From positions 117,445 to 181,444 of the forward strand of contig CALYLO010000014.1 of assembly GCA_944800085.1 (NCBI GenBank): a DNA stretch of 64,000 bases, read 5' to 3'. This DNA is from Paenibacillus melissococcoides (GTDB lineage: Bacteria > Bacillota > Bacilli > Paenibacillales > Paenibacillaceae). The translations under genes and the position numbers were made by a program. The notes under the pieces were generated by a model. That model saw only the letters and a program-made list of their open reading frames with translations, ran no database searches and had not been told where the DNA came from. Below, piece after piece: positions 45,561-53,973 of the stretch (positions within the stretch are counted from its first letter, which is position 1; every line of letters starts with the position of its first letter).

Positions 45561-45972
45561 CTCCGATCAGAGCGTGTTAAATCCATTTTTTCTACGGAGA
45601 GACGAGTCCAAATGGAGCGCGAAAAATCCCTTGGACTTTCTTATCGAAGGGCTGCAACAAGAGGCGACAGCTTCGAAGGTTGTACCGTACCTGCCGCTAT
45701 GGAGCGCAATGAATGACATCTCCGACGCTTGCTTTTCCCCGGAGTCGCGTCCGTACAACCCGGCCTTCACATATGTGGTGCCGTCCGTTCCGTATATTGC
45801 CTAACTCGCTCCGAACCCGCCCCGAACTCGCCGTGAAGGGCCTATTCTGGCGCTTGGAGAAGCGGAAAGGACGGAATGTCCCTGGCAGAAGGCATGGGAT
45901 CTGCATTATATGTAAAAAAACCGAAGAAGGGACGAAGACGAACGCCCGCAAGGGCTAGGGGAGAGGTGCATG
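45561..45972. other. intergenic, no convincing gene
   Basis: Open frames exist on both strands (45574-45804 plus, 45567-45770 minus) but lack ribosome-binding sites, recognisable domains and codon pattern. The sequence CAAATGGAGCGCGAAAAATC and the following 180 bp may belong to the surrounding repeat family. Confidence 0.4.
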
Positions 45973-46791
45973 ATGAAGAAATGCATTGTGTTCGCCAACT
46001 GCCATGGCATTCCGATTCGCAAATATTTGGCTTCGTCGGCGACGTTCCGCCAATTCTACGAATTGGTAGAGGTGCCGATGATTCAGGTATGCAATCAGGC
46101 CACCGGCATCGGCGATCATCTGTTGAGCCAATGTGATCTGTTCATCTATATGAGAACAAGCGATGCCTTCGGGCCTTATCTGTCCACCGACTATATATTG
46201 ACCAGACTGCCGGACCACTGTATCCGCATCAGCATCGGCAATGCTTTTTTTATGTCCTATTATCCTCAATTCATCCCGGACAATAAGGAGCCGCTGTTCG
46301 CCTATGCGGATCAGAATGTTATCCGCTTGCTGCAAGCGGGAGTAAGCAAAGAGATGATTATCGCTATTTTGTCGGACGAGAATTTATACCCCGCTCGGTT
46401 CTTGCATCAATATCATCATGATTTCATGCTTAATTTGCGGAGCCGGGAAGCAGGGATCGATATCCCTCTGGCCGATTTCATCGAACAGAACTATCGGCAA
46501 GCTCACTTGTTCGCCACGATATGCCATCCGCGGTATCAGATTATACGGTACTTGGCGATGAACATTTTGGAGCGGCTTCACATTTCAGGGCAGGAGATTG
46601 CGCACGTCGTTCACGACACGGACTTTATCGATCTGATTCACCCGATATACCCGAGCGTCATCAAGCATCTGGGGCTGAGCTTCGTGCGGCCGGAAGACCG
46701 GGTGTACACCTTGGGTAGTGAAATCCTGACCTTCCCGGAATATATTTCGCGGTATGTCGATTATCATGCGCCAGCGATGCGAGGGTTCTAG
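45973..46791 (+). CDS. WcbI-domain polysaccharide biosynthesis putative acetyltransferase
   Basis: About 272 residues. The start ATG 45973 lies 6 nt after GAGAGG (an ATG one codon earlier is too close). The N-terminal KKCIVFANCHGIPIRKYLASSATFRQFYELVEVPMIQV matches the WcbI pattern (small residue-Cys-His/Gln-Gly then a Phe-rich strand), known from capsule loci where the protein binds CoA/acetyl-CoA. It stands alone here, without capsule genes. Role in modifying a surface glycan is inferred. The gene appears intact. Confidence 0.7.
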   Translation: MKKCIVFANCHGIPIRKYLASSATFRQFYELVEVPMIQVCNQATGIGDHLLSQCDLFIYMRTSDAFGPYLSTDYILTRLPDHCIRISIGNAFFMSYYPQFIPDNKEPLFAYADQNVIRLLQAGVSKEMIIAILSDENLYPARFLHQYHHDFMLNLRSREAGIDIPLADFIEQNYRQAHLFATICHPRYQIIRYLAMNILERLHISGQEIAHVVHDTDFIDLIHPIYPSVIKHLGLSFVRPEDRVYTLGSEILTFPEYISRYVDYHAPAMRGF

Positions 46792-46808
46792 AAAGTTCAT
46801 AATAATGG

Positions 46809-47139
46809 GGCTGTCCCAAACGTAGTTTTTTGCTATGGTGAGACACCCCCCTTATTCTCAATGCTCGACTTGCCGAAAAACTGCGAAAATGCAGTTTTCC
46901 CTAATGACGTTTGCTTCGTTACAGGAATTCCTGTAAAAACGCATGAATTTCAGCTTGTAAAAGGGGTGAAAACCAAAAATAGGCGGAAATGATGGACTTT
47001 TGCAGTAATTTATTAAAATATCGGTTCAAAAGGCGTAAATTCCTGCGTTAACGCAGGATTGCACTGAATCATCCATCTTACGCCGGTACCTTACTATAAT
47101 TACAGTTAAGCCACCTTGTGTACTGCCTAAGGGACAGCC
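46809..47139. repeat. MITE-like element bounded by 9-bp inverted repeats
   Basis: GGCTGTCCC (46809-46817) and GGGACAGCC (47131-47139) border 331 bp without an open frame of interest. Internal hairpins such as CCTGCGTTAACGCAGG are present. No clear target duplication was seen, so the element nature is a guess from form only. Confidence 0.35.
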
Positions 47140-47161
47140 TTGCAGCGCCGTGCGGAAATGA

Positions 47162-47968
47162 TCAGTCCATACCGATTGGAATCGTACGTTTTTCTACAAG
47201 CTGAGGTTTCCCGTCGGTGATATCATAGGTATTTACGATTAACTCGGAGCCAAATACGCCGGAAAAAGAACCTTTCCCGCTTACTTCAACAGAAGAATAG
47301 GAATCAGCCGCAGCTCCGTAACCGCTTGTTGTAATCAGAACTCCGGCATTTTTGATTTCTTGCTGCTGGGCGGCTGTCAGGCCGGCATAATGTCTCCCCA
47401 GAAAATTGTCGTAGGTGAATTGCTTCGATGTTTGCATGCCCATCCAGCCCGTATATACGCCGGTTGCTTTGATGATGCTGCGATTTGCCATCGTGCTTCC
47501 CGTCCGGCCTGTAAATACGACATCTCCGCGATACGTCCTTTGACTGAACTCCACTACGGCTTTATACGTTTTATGCGGGGGAACCTTCACGGGTTGCGAA
47601 GGAGCTTCCAATGTGTCGGATTCACTTATTGGTGAATATGTTTTCTCCTACAAAGACAGGTATCGTTGAATCATAGTGTATATTTTCCGTTCTCGCCTCA
47701 ATAGACAGATCGATTACGGGCGTAACACTATCCGGATTCGCCTGAAGCCTGTATCTAAAACCATTGCTTTCCGGGTTGGCGACCGTATTTGCCAAATGAT
47801 TTTTGTAATAATACGTGCCCACTTTTTTGAGCACTTCATTCACATCCACGATCCCGATGCTTTTCTCTTGGGCAATCGAGGCTTCGGCTTAAGCCTGGGG
47901 CGGAACGGAAGCGGTTCCAAGCATGAGCGCAGAAAGCCCGATAACAAGAGACCATTTCTCATTCCCAT
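47162..47968 (-). pseudogene. ETX/MTX2-family (aerolysin-like) pore-forming toxin, three inactivating lesions
   Basis: Start ATG 47968 after GGAGGGG. Signal peptide MGMRNGLLLSGF…, then a frameshift near 47925-47932 leading into ALMLGTASVPPQA, a TAA at about 47890 in place of a residue at the signal cleavage site, and an intact stretch VDVNEVLKKVGTYYYKNHLA…IPVFVGENIFTN. A second frameshift follows near 47628. The C-terminal half is typical of the family: PPHKTYKAVVEFSQRTYRGDVVFTG, SYSSVEVSGKGSFSGVFGSELIVNTYDI. It belongs to a family with insecticidal (Mtx2/Mtx3) and epsilon-toxin members. Inactive as written. Confidence 0.75.
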
Positions 47969-48021
47969 TGTGTATCCCCTCCGAGTTGAGTATGCTGCTG
48001 ACTTTACTTCCTAAGCCTCCT

Positions 48022-48049
48022 TTCCTTCGGGTTAAGGTTACCATCGCAT
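48022..48049 (-). promoter_or_regulatory. shared upstream element of toxin genes, copy before ETX/MTX2 gene
   Basis: On the coding strand ATGCGATGGTAACCTTAACC followed by CGAAGGAAA, 54-81 nt before the ATG. It closely matches the sequence before the hemolysin gene at 49251-49277. AAAGGAGG follows shortly. Confidence 0.5.
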
Positions 48050-48124
48050 GCCTTTTCTTTCCTCATCGCATAAGGATTGTTATATTTTGTAGCAATCATG
48101 TTACTAGCCGGGGATAAGCAAAAA

Positions 48125-48157
48125 CGAGCGCTCCTGCTCAGATCAGGGGAGCGCTCG
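48125..48157 (-). terminator. rho-independent terminator between the two toxin genes
   Basis: CGAGCGCTCC (48125-48134) and GGAGCGCTCG (48148-48157), a perfect 10-bp stem. On the minus strand it is followed by TTTTTG. It probably stops transcription before the ETX/MTX2 gene, together with a weaker hairpin at 48203-48240 (CGGAGAT/ATCTCCG, then TTTTC). Confidence 0.8.
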
Positions 48158-48259
48158 CTGTGATGGATCGATTGAATAGAATTTGAAGTAAACCAAAGAA
48201 AACGGAGATTCGCCTCATTTGCGAGTGGAGATGATCTCCGACCTTTCTCCATAAGTTAC

Positions 48260-49231
48260 TTAGTTTTTCTCTACCAATTTATGATTTTTCCAATCAAGAA
48301 TATATTTCGTAGTAAAGGTGGCCTGGGAGGTGTCTTTTTCATTGCTTCCTACCCAAAAGCCAAGACCAAATAGTTCATTATGCCATTGCAGCTTATAACT
48401 ATCTTGCGTTCTTCCTAAATGTACCGTTAATTCAGAAAGGGAATCCGTTTTATCTGCAATGACAACGGCGACAACGGCAGGAGAAAAGCTGTAAGCCGCT
48501 AAAGCAGGCATCTGATCGCTGGAAAGAAAATTATCTTTTGCCCACACTTGGCCGTTACGAGATTTACTAAAAAGCTCATTGCCATAATTAACAGTAAATG
48601 AATCCCTATCATACGGTCCCCATCCTTGGTTCATCGCGGAAACAAAAGGAACCGTCCATTCCACCTTTTTATTGGTATCGGTTTTTAAAATCGTTTTGTA
48701 GTCTGCTTGTTCATAAGAAACGGAGGTTGACCAATTGTTGCTGCTATTAGGGAGACTGCCTATTGTACCGCCAATGGTATATCCAATGGTAGAGGATACC
48801 GTTTTTTTATCGATGGTATTCGTAGGAGCTACCTTGAAAAAATCCCCGCTTCCGTTTAATTCCATGGCTACCCGATAAGAAGATGCCCAATGCATTGTCG
48901 CTCTATAATACCCTGGATACGAATCCTGTTCAGGAAAAGAGATTTTTCTGTCCGCGTCAATGTTGCTTCCTTCCGTAGTAATGACTGCAATTTGTTTATT
49001 ACTATGGGGATCGTCAATAAAAGAAACAGAAAGAGAGGTTTTTATTTTTTCATCGCCAAACCTTGTCGATAAGTTATTGTATACCTTTGCGCCTTGTCCA
49101 ATATCGATTGGAGAATTTTTGGCTACTTGCGCAGAGACAGATGTTCCATTTAAGGTTAGAGAGCCTAGTAAAATAGCAACTGCGGTTATACTTTTAAAAA
49201 AAATTGGTGACCTTTTTTTCTTTTTTATCAT
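48260..49231 (-). CDS. beta-channel pore-forming cytolysin, leukocidin/hemolysin family (HlyII/CytK-like)
   Basis: 323 residues; ATG 49231 with GGAGTGG 5 nt upstream (a GTG three codons earlier overlaps that site). Signal peptide MIKKKKRSPIFFKSITAVAIL…VSAQ. The mature protein follows the staphylococcal alpha-toxin superfamily: VSSTIGYTIGGTIGSLPNSS (pre-stem/stem strand), WTVPFVSAMNQGWGPYDRDSFTVNYGNELF, DNFLSSDQMPALAAYSFSPAVVAVVIADK (rim and cap) and LTVHLGRTQDSYKLQW. Monomers assemble into a heptameric pore in host membranes. It is intact, about the length of Bacillus CytK. AT-rich relative to the host genes. Confidence 0.88.
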   Translation of the reverse strand: MIKKKKRSPIFFKSITAVAILLGSLTLNGTSVSAQVAKNSPIDIGQGAKVYNNLSTRFGDEKIKTSLSVSFIDDPHSNKQIAVITTEGSNIDADRKISFPEQDSYPGYYRATMHWASSYRVAMELNGSGDFFKVAPTNTIDKKTVSSTIGYTIGGTIGSLPNSSNNWSTSVSYEQADYKTILKTDTNKKVEWTVPFVSAMNQGWGPYDRDSFTVNYGNELFSKSRNGQVWAKDNFLSSDQMPALAAYSFSPAVVAVVIADKTDSLSELTVHLGRTQDSYKLQWHNELFGLGFWVGSNEKDTSQATFTTKYILDWKNHKLVEKN

Positions 49232-49250
49232 ATGTTCCACTCCATTCTTT

Positions 49251-49277
49251 TTCTTCAGGTTAAGGTTTATCGTAGCA
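49251..49277 (-). promoter_or_regulatory. shared upstream element of toxin genes, copy before hemolysin gene
   Basis: Coding strand ATGCTACGATAAACCTTAACC-TGAAGAAA, 20-46 nt before the start. With its ETX/MTX2 counterpart it shares CCTTAACC, GAAG and flanking bases. TACGAT could serve as a -10 box. Confidence 0.5.
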
Positions 49278-49356
49278 TAGCTTGTAGCGGCGCATTTTTT
49301 TTGGCAATGTTTATCAAGATATTTGGCAAAATTGCGCCGTTATAGAAGTGAGGTTC

Positions 49357-49491
49357 TCACCCTTTCGTCTCAATGATTTCTTGACATTCTTCAGCCGAAA
49401 TGTACTTAGGAACATACGACTGAAGCTTATCTTCATCAGCAAAACCTTTTCGCCAGCAGTCCATAAGAAATGCGAAAAATAGGCTCTTCAT
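49357..49491 (-). CDS. xkdX: XkdX-like small phage tail protein
   Basis: 44 residues (MKSLFFAFLMDCWRKGFADE…PKYISAEECQEIIETKG), the size and pattern of XkdX: an aromatic N-terminus, a short helix and a final ISAEE…IIE helix. The ATG overlaps the stop of the upstream gene by one base (TAATG). It is the last gene of the prophage tail module seen before the toxin genes. Role in the virion unclear. Confidence 0.6.
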   Translation of the reverse strand: MKSLFFAFLMDCWRKGFADEDKLQSYVPKYISAEECQEIIETKG

Positions 49492-49835
49492 TATGCATTA
49501 CCCCCTTCGTCCATCATACCCATCACAGCCAACTGCAACGCGTCAAGCTGCCTCCGAAGCTCTTCGTTCTCCGCCTGTAGCTTTTCAATCGGGCCGGGCT
49601 CACGTGGTCTATTGCGTTCTGCTTCATAAGCTGCCTCGTACTCTTCTTCCGTAATAAGATGGATGTCCTCGTGTTCCGGGATTTCTTCCCTTGACTGCTC
49701 TGTTATGACATAAAAGTCATATGATTCTGAAGGATATACCAGTGTGCCCGGGACAAACTTGTTCGTGTCCAAACCCTTGTAATCATAGTTACCGCCTCTC
49801 GGCCCTATAACATTTGTTAATTTTAATCCAATCAT
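49491..49835 (-). CDS. phage tail fibre-associated protein, XkdW-like
   Basis: 114 residues: N-terminal MIGLKLTNVIGPRGGNYDYKG, an acidic middle (SREEIPEHEDIHLITEEEYEAAYEAE) and a C-terminal coiled coil (IEKLQAENEELRRQLDALQLAVM). The leucine-zipper-like tail is characteristic of XkdW-type proteins between the tail fibre and XkdX genes. It is 11 bp after the fibre gene. Function in the virion not established. Confidence 0.6.
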   Translation of the reverse strand: MIGLKLTNVIGPRGGNYDYKGLDTNKFVPGTLVYPSESYDFYVITEQSREEIPEHEDIHLITEEEYEAAYEAERNRPREPGPIEKLQAENEELRRQLDALQLAVMGMMDEGGNA

Positions 49836-49846
49836 GTTAATCCTCC

Positions 49847-51160
49847 TTATCGATATGCGTGTGCTCCAAGAAATTGAATAACGCCTGAGTCTGATGTGCT
49901 TTTGTCTGTCATTTCGTAACTAAAGGACAGGTTGTTTCTCGTAATAATAGTATGCTTGCGAGCTATCGGCGAATAACTTTGTCGTGCTACATACAGTTTT
50001 GTCTTGCTTAAAAAAACAGCTTCCTCGGCGCTGACACTTCCGGAAGGCATTGTGAAATAAGGTACTGCTGCATGGTTTAAAATTCTTACAGGGTCTCTAT
50101 CTCTATAACCTCTATCAACAATGAACGTGTTAGAGCCGTCACGAGTGACTGCGATTACTTCGTAGTCGGGAGCAGAAGAATCCACATTGTTTTTTGATAT
50201 GAGTTTTCCCGCATGGTCATACAGTTCATATGTTTTTGAAGAGCCACTCAACACGATAAGTACAACATTATCGCCTACCACCAAACTACTCGCCGCAAAC
50301 TCCCGTGGAGCGCCCAGATGTACTGCCCTCACAACAGTTCCGTTTGGCGACACCTCATGTAGCTCCGATTGGTATTTTACCGGGGAACCTGATGTTGTTT
50401 CTTTGACTAGTACAAAATTATTATCCTTGTTGATAAACATGCCTTTCCCAACATAGTTTCCCAGCATGTCAAAGAACGTGCTTGTTAGGGCGAGGTTGCC
50501 CTTCGCTTGTGGAATACCACTAATTGCAGCAGCCAATTGGTCAAACGTACTATTCGCGGAGACTGGCCCGCCACCTTTGTCGTTGATGACCCCCGCGACT
50601 TTCCCTTTCCCATCAACGACAGATTGCTTTACCGAATCGAGCTCCGTTATGATATTGCGCGATTGGACGGTCAGTGCACCGTTAACAGTGAGCCCGCCCG
50701 TGATAGTGCCACCCGAGCGCGGCAGACTTGCGCTTTTGGCGTTCGATTCAGCTTGGTTTGCTTTTGCCTGTGCCCCTTCAGTCGTTTCCTTTGCATTCCA
50801 AGCCGTCCGCTCGGCAGCCGTAATATGCCGGACTTGATCCTCAGTATGAGCTTCGATGGCTCCTTGTGCATTGACAGCTGCTTGCATCGCCTCGTTTACG
50901 GCCTTCGGCGTGGCTGCCTTCGTCTCGTCGGTGCTGTCCGTTGCATTTGATAGCTGGGTGATGCCCGCCTGGGTCAGGGAAGCAGCCGGAACCTTCACAT
51001 CATCAATCCGCTGGCTGAGCTGGTATATCCCTTCCTCAATGTTATTTAGGTTTCGGGCTGATATCGGCGTGCCTTCCTGGATGACTTCGCCAGTCGGTGC
51101 AACGATATGGTCACGCCATTCGGTGCGGTTATATGCCAAGCCCCTCGACCTCCATTTCAA
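49847..51160 (-). CDS. phage tail fibre protein
   Basis: 437 residues. The N-terminal part VAPTGEVIQEGTPISARNLNNIEEGIYQL is seen in many Bacillus-type fibre or baseplate-distal proteins; then tail-fibre repeats SLTQAGITQLSNATDSTDETKAATPKAVNEAM and HITAAERTAWNAKE, a coiled coil, LPRSGGTITGGLTVNGALT, and a beta-rich C-terminal head (residues ~220-437) likely to bind the cell surface. Intact. Its start overlaps the upstream gene by 32 bp. Confidence 0.8.
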   Translation of the reverse strand: MKWRSRGLAYNRTEWRDHIVAPTGEVIQEGTPISARNLNNIEEGIYQLSQRIDDVKVPAASLTQAGITQLSNATDSTDETKAATPKAVNEAMQAAVNAQGAIEAHTEDQVRHITAAERTAWNAKETTEGAQAKANQAESNAKSASLPRSGGTITGGLTVNGALTVQSRNIITELDSVKQSVVDGKGKVAGVINDKGGGPVSANSTFDQLAAAISGIPQAKGNLALTSTFFDMLGNYVGKGMFINKDNNFVLVKETTSGSPVKYQSELHEVSPNGTVVRAVHLGAPREFAASSLVVGDNVVLIVLSGSSKTYELYDHAGKLISKNNVDSSAPDYEVIAVTRDGSNTFIVDRGYRDRDPVRILNHAAVPYFTMPSGSVSAEEAVFLSKTKLYVARQSYSPIARKHTIITRNNLSFSYEMTDKSTSDSGVIQFLGAHAYR

Positions 51161-51449
51161 TCAATCTATATTTGAATGCTACATACAAGCCCTTACTCGC
51201 TGGCTTGATGAATTCTCTTTCAGCCCGGGCAACAATATCGCCGTCATGGTCTATCAATTCAACGTTTCCAATTTGACCCGCGACACTGTCATCGAAATAG
51301 ATGTACACTCGAACTGTATCTCCCTCGGCAGTAAGCTTCATGAAGTCAATCCGTTTCGTCTCGCCTGAGTTTTGATATGCTGCATGAGAGAGAGAATCGG
51401 CGAATCTTTGTAATTGCTTTTGAAGTCCGATTTCTGTAAAAGTCTTCAC
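51129..51449 (-). CDS. phage tail protein, unknown function
   Basis: 106 residues (MKTFTEIGLQKQLQRFADSLSHAAYQ…VRVYIYFDDSVAGQIGNVELIDHDGDIVARAEREF). It lies between the baseplate-end gene and the fibre gene, overlapping both (4 bp and 32 bp), so it is part of the tail operon. The beta-strand pattern suggests a small fibre-attachment or baseplate component. No family recognised. Confidence 0.6.
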   Translation of the reverse strand: MKTFTEIGLQKQLQRFADSLSHAAYQNSGETKRIDFMKLTAEGDTVRVYIYFDDSVAGQIGNVELIDHDGDIVARAEREFIKPASKGLYVAFKYRLIEMEVEGLGI

Positions 51450-52132
51450 GACGTCGTCACCTCGTTAGCAGGTGGCCATGTGCCACATTTGATTGTGTTG
51501 CAGGGAGGAGTATGGATCAAGTAACCAACCCCTGTCGGCCACGTCCCGCATTTAATGGTATTACAGAGCGGCAGCCCTACAGAGCCGAAGCTGAAGGTAG
51601 ATTGTATCACTACAGTCGATCCGGCCCCTTCTTCGATGCCGTAACTAGGCTTTGAACGAGCTGGCTTTACCTTCATCACTTCTGCATCAATGACGGCGAT
51701 GTCATTAATTCCGCTCGGTGCCGAGCTGCCCAGGTAGACAATAAATTCGGCCCAACGCTCCGGGTCATGGATATAATAGGGCTCGATATATGAATGCTCA
51801 TATCCAAGCGCCCGAAGCGCGGTAAGTATGCCTTCCTTGGTTCCGGCTTGTTCCGCTATAAGGTTCTTCATCATCAACCGTAAACGATACGCCTCAACGT
51901 CTTCGCCCTTTAATCGTGGCATGTCCCGATCCCGACCGTGTTCGAGTAGCATCGTCTCGCTTGCAGAGATGATCATCGATTCCTCGCGGACGCGGAAGAT
52001 GTCTTCCTTCGTCTGGTCAAACAATTTGCCAATTACCTTGAGAAAGATATAGAACTGATTATCCTTCTTGGCAATTTTTTTTAATGGGCCATATAGGAGA
52101 TAAAACATGTAATCACTGAATTTTTGAAACAT
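51446..52132 (-). CDS. phage baseplate protein, XkdU/YmfQ-like
   Basis: 228 residues: helical N-terminus (YLLYGPLKKIAKKDNQFYIFLKVIGKLFDQTKEDIFRVREES), then RLKGEDVEAYRLRLMMKNLIAEQAGTKEGILTALRALGYEHSYIEPYY, matching the putative phage tail protein that follows baseplate J. At the C-terminus the decapeptide CNTIKCGTWP occurs twice, 13 residues apart. The gene is 4 bp after the baseplate J gene. Confidence 0.75.
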   Translation of the reverse strand: MFQKFSDYMFYLLYGPLKKIAKKDNQFYIFLKVIGKLFDQTKEDIFRVREESMIISASETMLLEHGRDRDMPRLKGEDVEAYRLRLMMKNLIAEQAGTKEGILTALRALGYEHSYIEPYYIHDPERWAEFIVYLGSSAPSGINDIAVIDAEVMKVKPARSKPSYGIEEGAGSTVVIQSTFSFGSVGLPLCNTIKCGTWPTGVGYLIHTPPCNTIKCGTWPPANEVTTS

Positions 52133-52136
52133 GTAG

Positions 52137-53279
52137 TTACCCCCTCATCAGCCTAACGGTGACCTCACCGAGAACAATCACCTTGGAGTTGTCCAAGACA
52201 ACGTCTTGCGGCGGATTATTGACCTTTACGTTCCTGACGTCGAGTTCCTTCCGAATCGCGAAAATGATGTCTGAATGATTCAATTCATTCAGGCTGCGAC
52301 CTTTTTTGATTCGGAGGAGCTCTGTCAGAATGGCCTTGGCGCGCTCTTCTATGCCTGCATCGGATGCATCCGATGCTATCCAAATGGTTATATCAATGTC
52401 CTGTGTCACCGTATCCGATGCCTTAACCAGGAGGTTGTCGTCCGGGCCTTTTATCTTCTCGGCCTCCTCTCGGACTTTTTGAAGGAGGCCTTCTGATGGT
52501 GTGCCCGCCGTTCCCGTGACAATGATGTCAATCGTGCCCTGGCCGCGAGGGTGAAGGTCATCGACGCGTACATATAGCACGCCGGGGATAGCTTCGCATA
52601 CGTTTTTGTACTTGGCAGCTATCGGCAACGTGGAGAGCTCCGCCCAGGAATTCAATGTTCGTGCCCGTAGGCTCTCTATATCTTCGAGGTCGCTGCCTTC
52701 ACGGGTAATCCAATCTACATCATTTGTAATCTCGTCTATGCTCTCGATGTGGGTCAATGACCGCCGGATTTGACCGGGCGGAACGTTGTATGTTGATCCT
52801 GCCTTTTCGGCCTCTACTGCCACACGATGGGATAGGGCATCCGCTGGCATTGTGCTATTTTCCAGGGCGATGAACCGGAGTTCCTCGCCGAGCATATCCG
52901 GTTCCGTCCGGAAAACGTCTCCTTTGGCAATCTTGACTGCTTTTCCTGCCGCCTTGCGCTTCAACGTCACGAATCCCCGTGTTTTTACGGGCTGTTTTCT
53001 CCGCTTGGAGAAGTCCGCTGCTTTCAGCTCCAACCAACCGGATTCGGCATGCGCAACAAACTGGTTGTTCAACACCTTTCGCAAAAGAAGAACCAAGTCA
53101 ATCCGTACTTGAATGGCAATCATCATCAGCGTATAGAATACGCCGCCCGTGAATAGATTCGTTATGACGAAGCCTTCTTGTTCAAGCTCTTCCCGCAGCT
53201 TGTTTTTTGTCTCTTCCCGGTCGGGGATGGGGAGCAGTTGATCCAACACCTTATCATCAATCAACGAGTACCACCTCAA
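52137..53279 (-). CDS. baseplate J-like protein
   Basis: 380 residues. Baseplate J/gp47 pattern: RKVLNNQFVAHAESGWLELKAADFSKRRKQP, GDVFRTEPDMLGEELRFIAL, VAVEAEKAGSTYNVPPGQI, WITREGSDLEDIESLRARTLNSWAEL, GVLYVRVDDLHPRGQGTIDIIVTG. Forms the baseplate wedge of contractile tails. It overlaps the gp25 gene by 23 bp. Intact. Confidence 0.88.
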   Translation of the reverse strand: MRWYSLIDDKVLDQLLPIPDREETKNKLREELEQEGFVITNLFTGGVFYTLMMIAIQVRIDLVLLLRKVLNNQFVAHAESGWLELKAADFSKRRKQPVKTRGFVTLKRKAAGKAVKIAKGDVFRTEPDMLGEELRFIALENSTMPADALSHRVAVEAEKAGSTYNVPPGQIRRSLTHIESIDEITNDVDWITREGSDLEDIESLRARTLNSWAELSTLPIAAKYKNVCEAIPGVLYVRVDDLHPRGQGTIDIIVTGTAGTPSEGLLQKVREEAEKIKGPDDNLLVKASDTVTQDIDITIWIASDASDAGIEERAKAILTELLRIKKGRSLNELNHSDIIFAIRKELDVRNVKVNNPPQDVVLDNSKVIVLGEVTVRLMRG

Positions 53280-53670
53280 CTTTCACTCTGTCCAGGTCGA
53301 CATCAAGCTCATACAAGCGTTCGTCGCCTCGAAACCTGAAGGAAGCATGAACGGTAATGGCATCCCCCCTGAACGCTGTAATGACCTGAATTGTGTCCGC
53401 GTCAATCTCGATCCGGCGCTCCAGCTTTTCCTTCACGCGTTGCTCGATTTCCAGCCTCGTGAGCTCATCATCCTGCGACTGGATAAACTCCAGCAATGAC
53501 CACCCCCAGGACTCGTCATAGAAAAGCTCGCCTTCCTGGGTCAACGCTTCCAATCGGATATCTTGGAATAAACAATCATAGTCAGTGACGAGCAAGGCCT
53601 CGCCGTTTGCGGCTGCCGCTGGCTGCCAGTTGGCATCCAGACGGATGTCTGAATCGTGAAGGCCTGCCAT
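53257..53670 (-). CDS. baseplate wedge protein (GPW/gp25-like, DUF2634)
   Basis: 137 residues: DIRLDANWQPAAAANGEALLVTDYDCLFQDIRLEALTQEGELFYDESWGWSLLEFIQSQ is the gp25/DUF2634 signature with the helical tail RLEIEQRVKEKLERRIEID. Contractile-tail baseplate wedge initiator. Overlaps its neighbours on both sides by 1-23 bp. Confidence 0.82.
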   Translation of the reverse strand: MAGLHDSDIRLDANWQPAAAANGEALLVTDYDCLFQDIRLEALTQEGELFYDESWGWSLLEFIQSQDDELTRLEIEQRVKEKLERRIEIDADTIQVITAFRGDAITVHASFRFRGDERLYELDVDLDRVKVEVVLVD

Positions 53671-53960
53671 TACTCCACCGCCGCCTTGCCAATGATATGG
53701 GCATCCACTTGTCCGTAGAGAAGAAGCACGGCCACAATATCACCTAGATCGAATTTCTTGTCAGACTTGACATTCGGGATCTCCGGAAACCGCTCATCAA
53801 CCGTGCGAGCTTCGTTTAGCATCTTCAGGTTATATTCGTGGATATCCGTCCCCTCGCTAACCCTGGTCACTTCGGCGAGCATTCCGGCGGCGAGCTGCAC
53901 ATGAGGATATTGCTCTTTGATCCGCTTATCAATGACCGCTTGAATCATGTCCTCTAACAA
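53670..53960 (-). CDS. phage tail protein, DUF2577-like
   Basis: 96 residues from TTG 53960 behind AAGGAGG. LLEDMIQAVIDKRIKEQYPHVQLAAGMLAEVTRV, then a small beta domain ending FDLGDIVAVLLLYGQVDAHI, the layout of DUF2577 proteins next to XkdQ-type hub genes. A longer open frame upstream belongs to another reading frame of the hub gene. Intact. Confidence 0.72.
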   Translation of the reverse strand: MLEDMIQAVIDKRIKEQYPHVQLAAGMLAEVTRVSEGTDIHEYNLKMLNEARTVDERFPEIPNVKSDKKFDLGDIVAVLLLYGQVDAHIIGKAAVE

Positions 53961-53973
53961 GATACCGCCCTCC

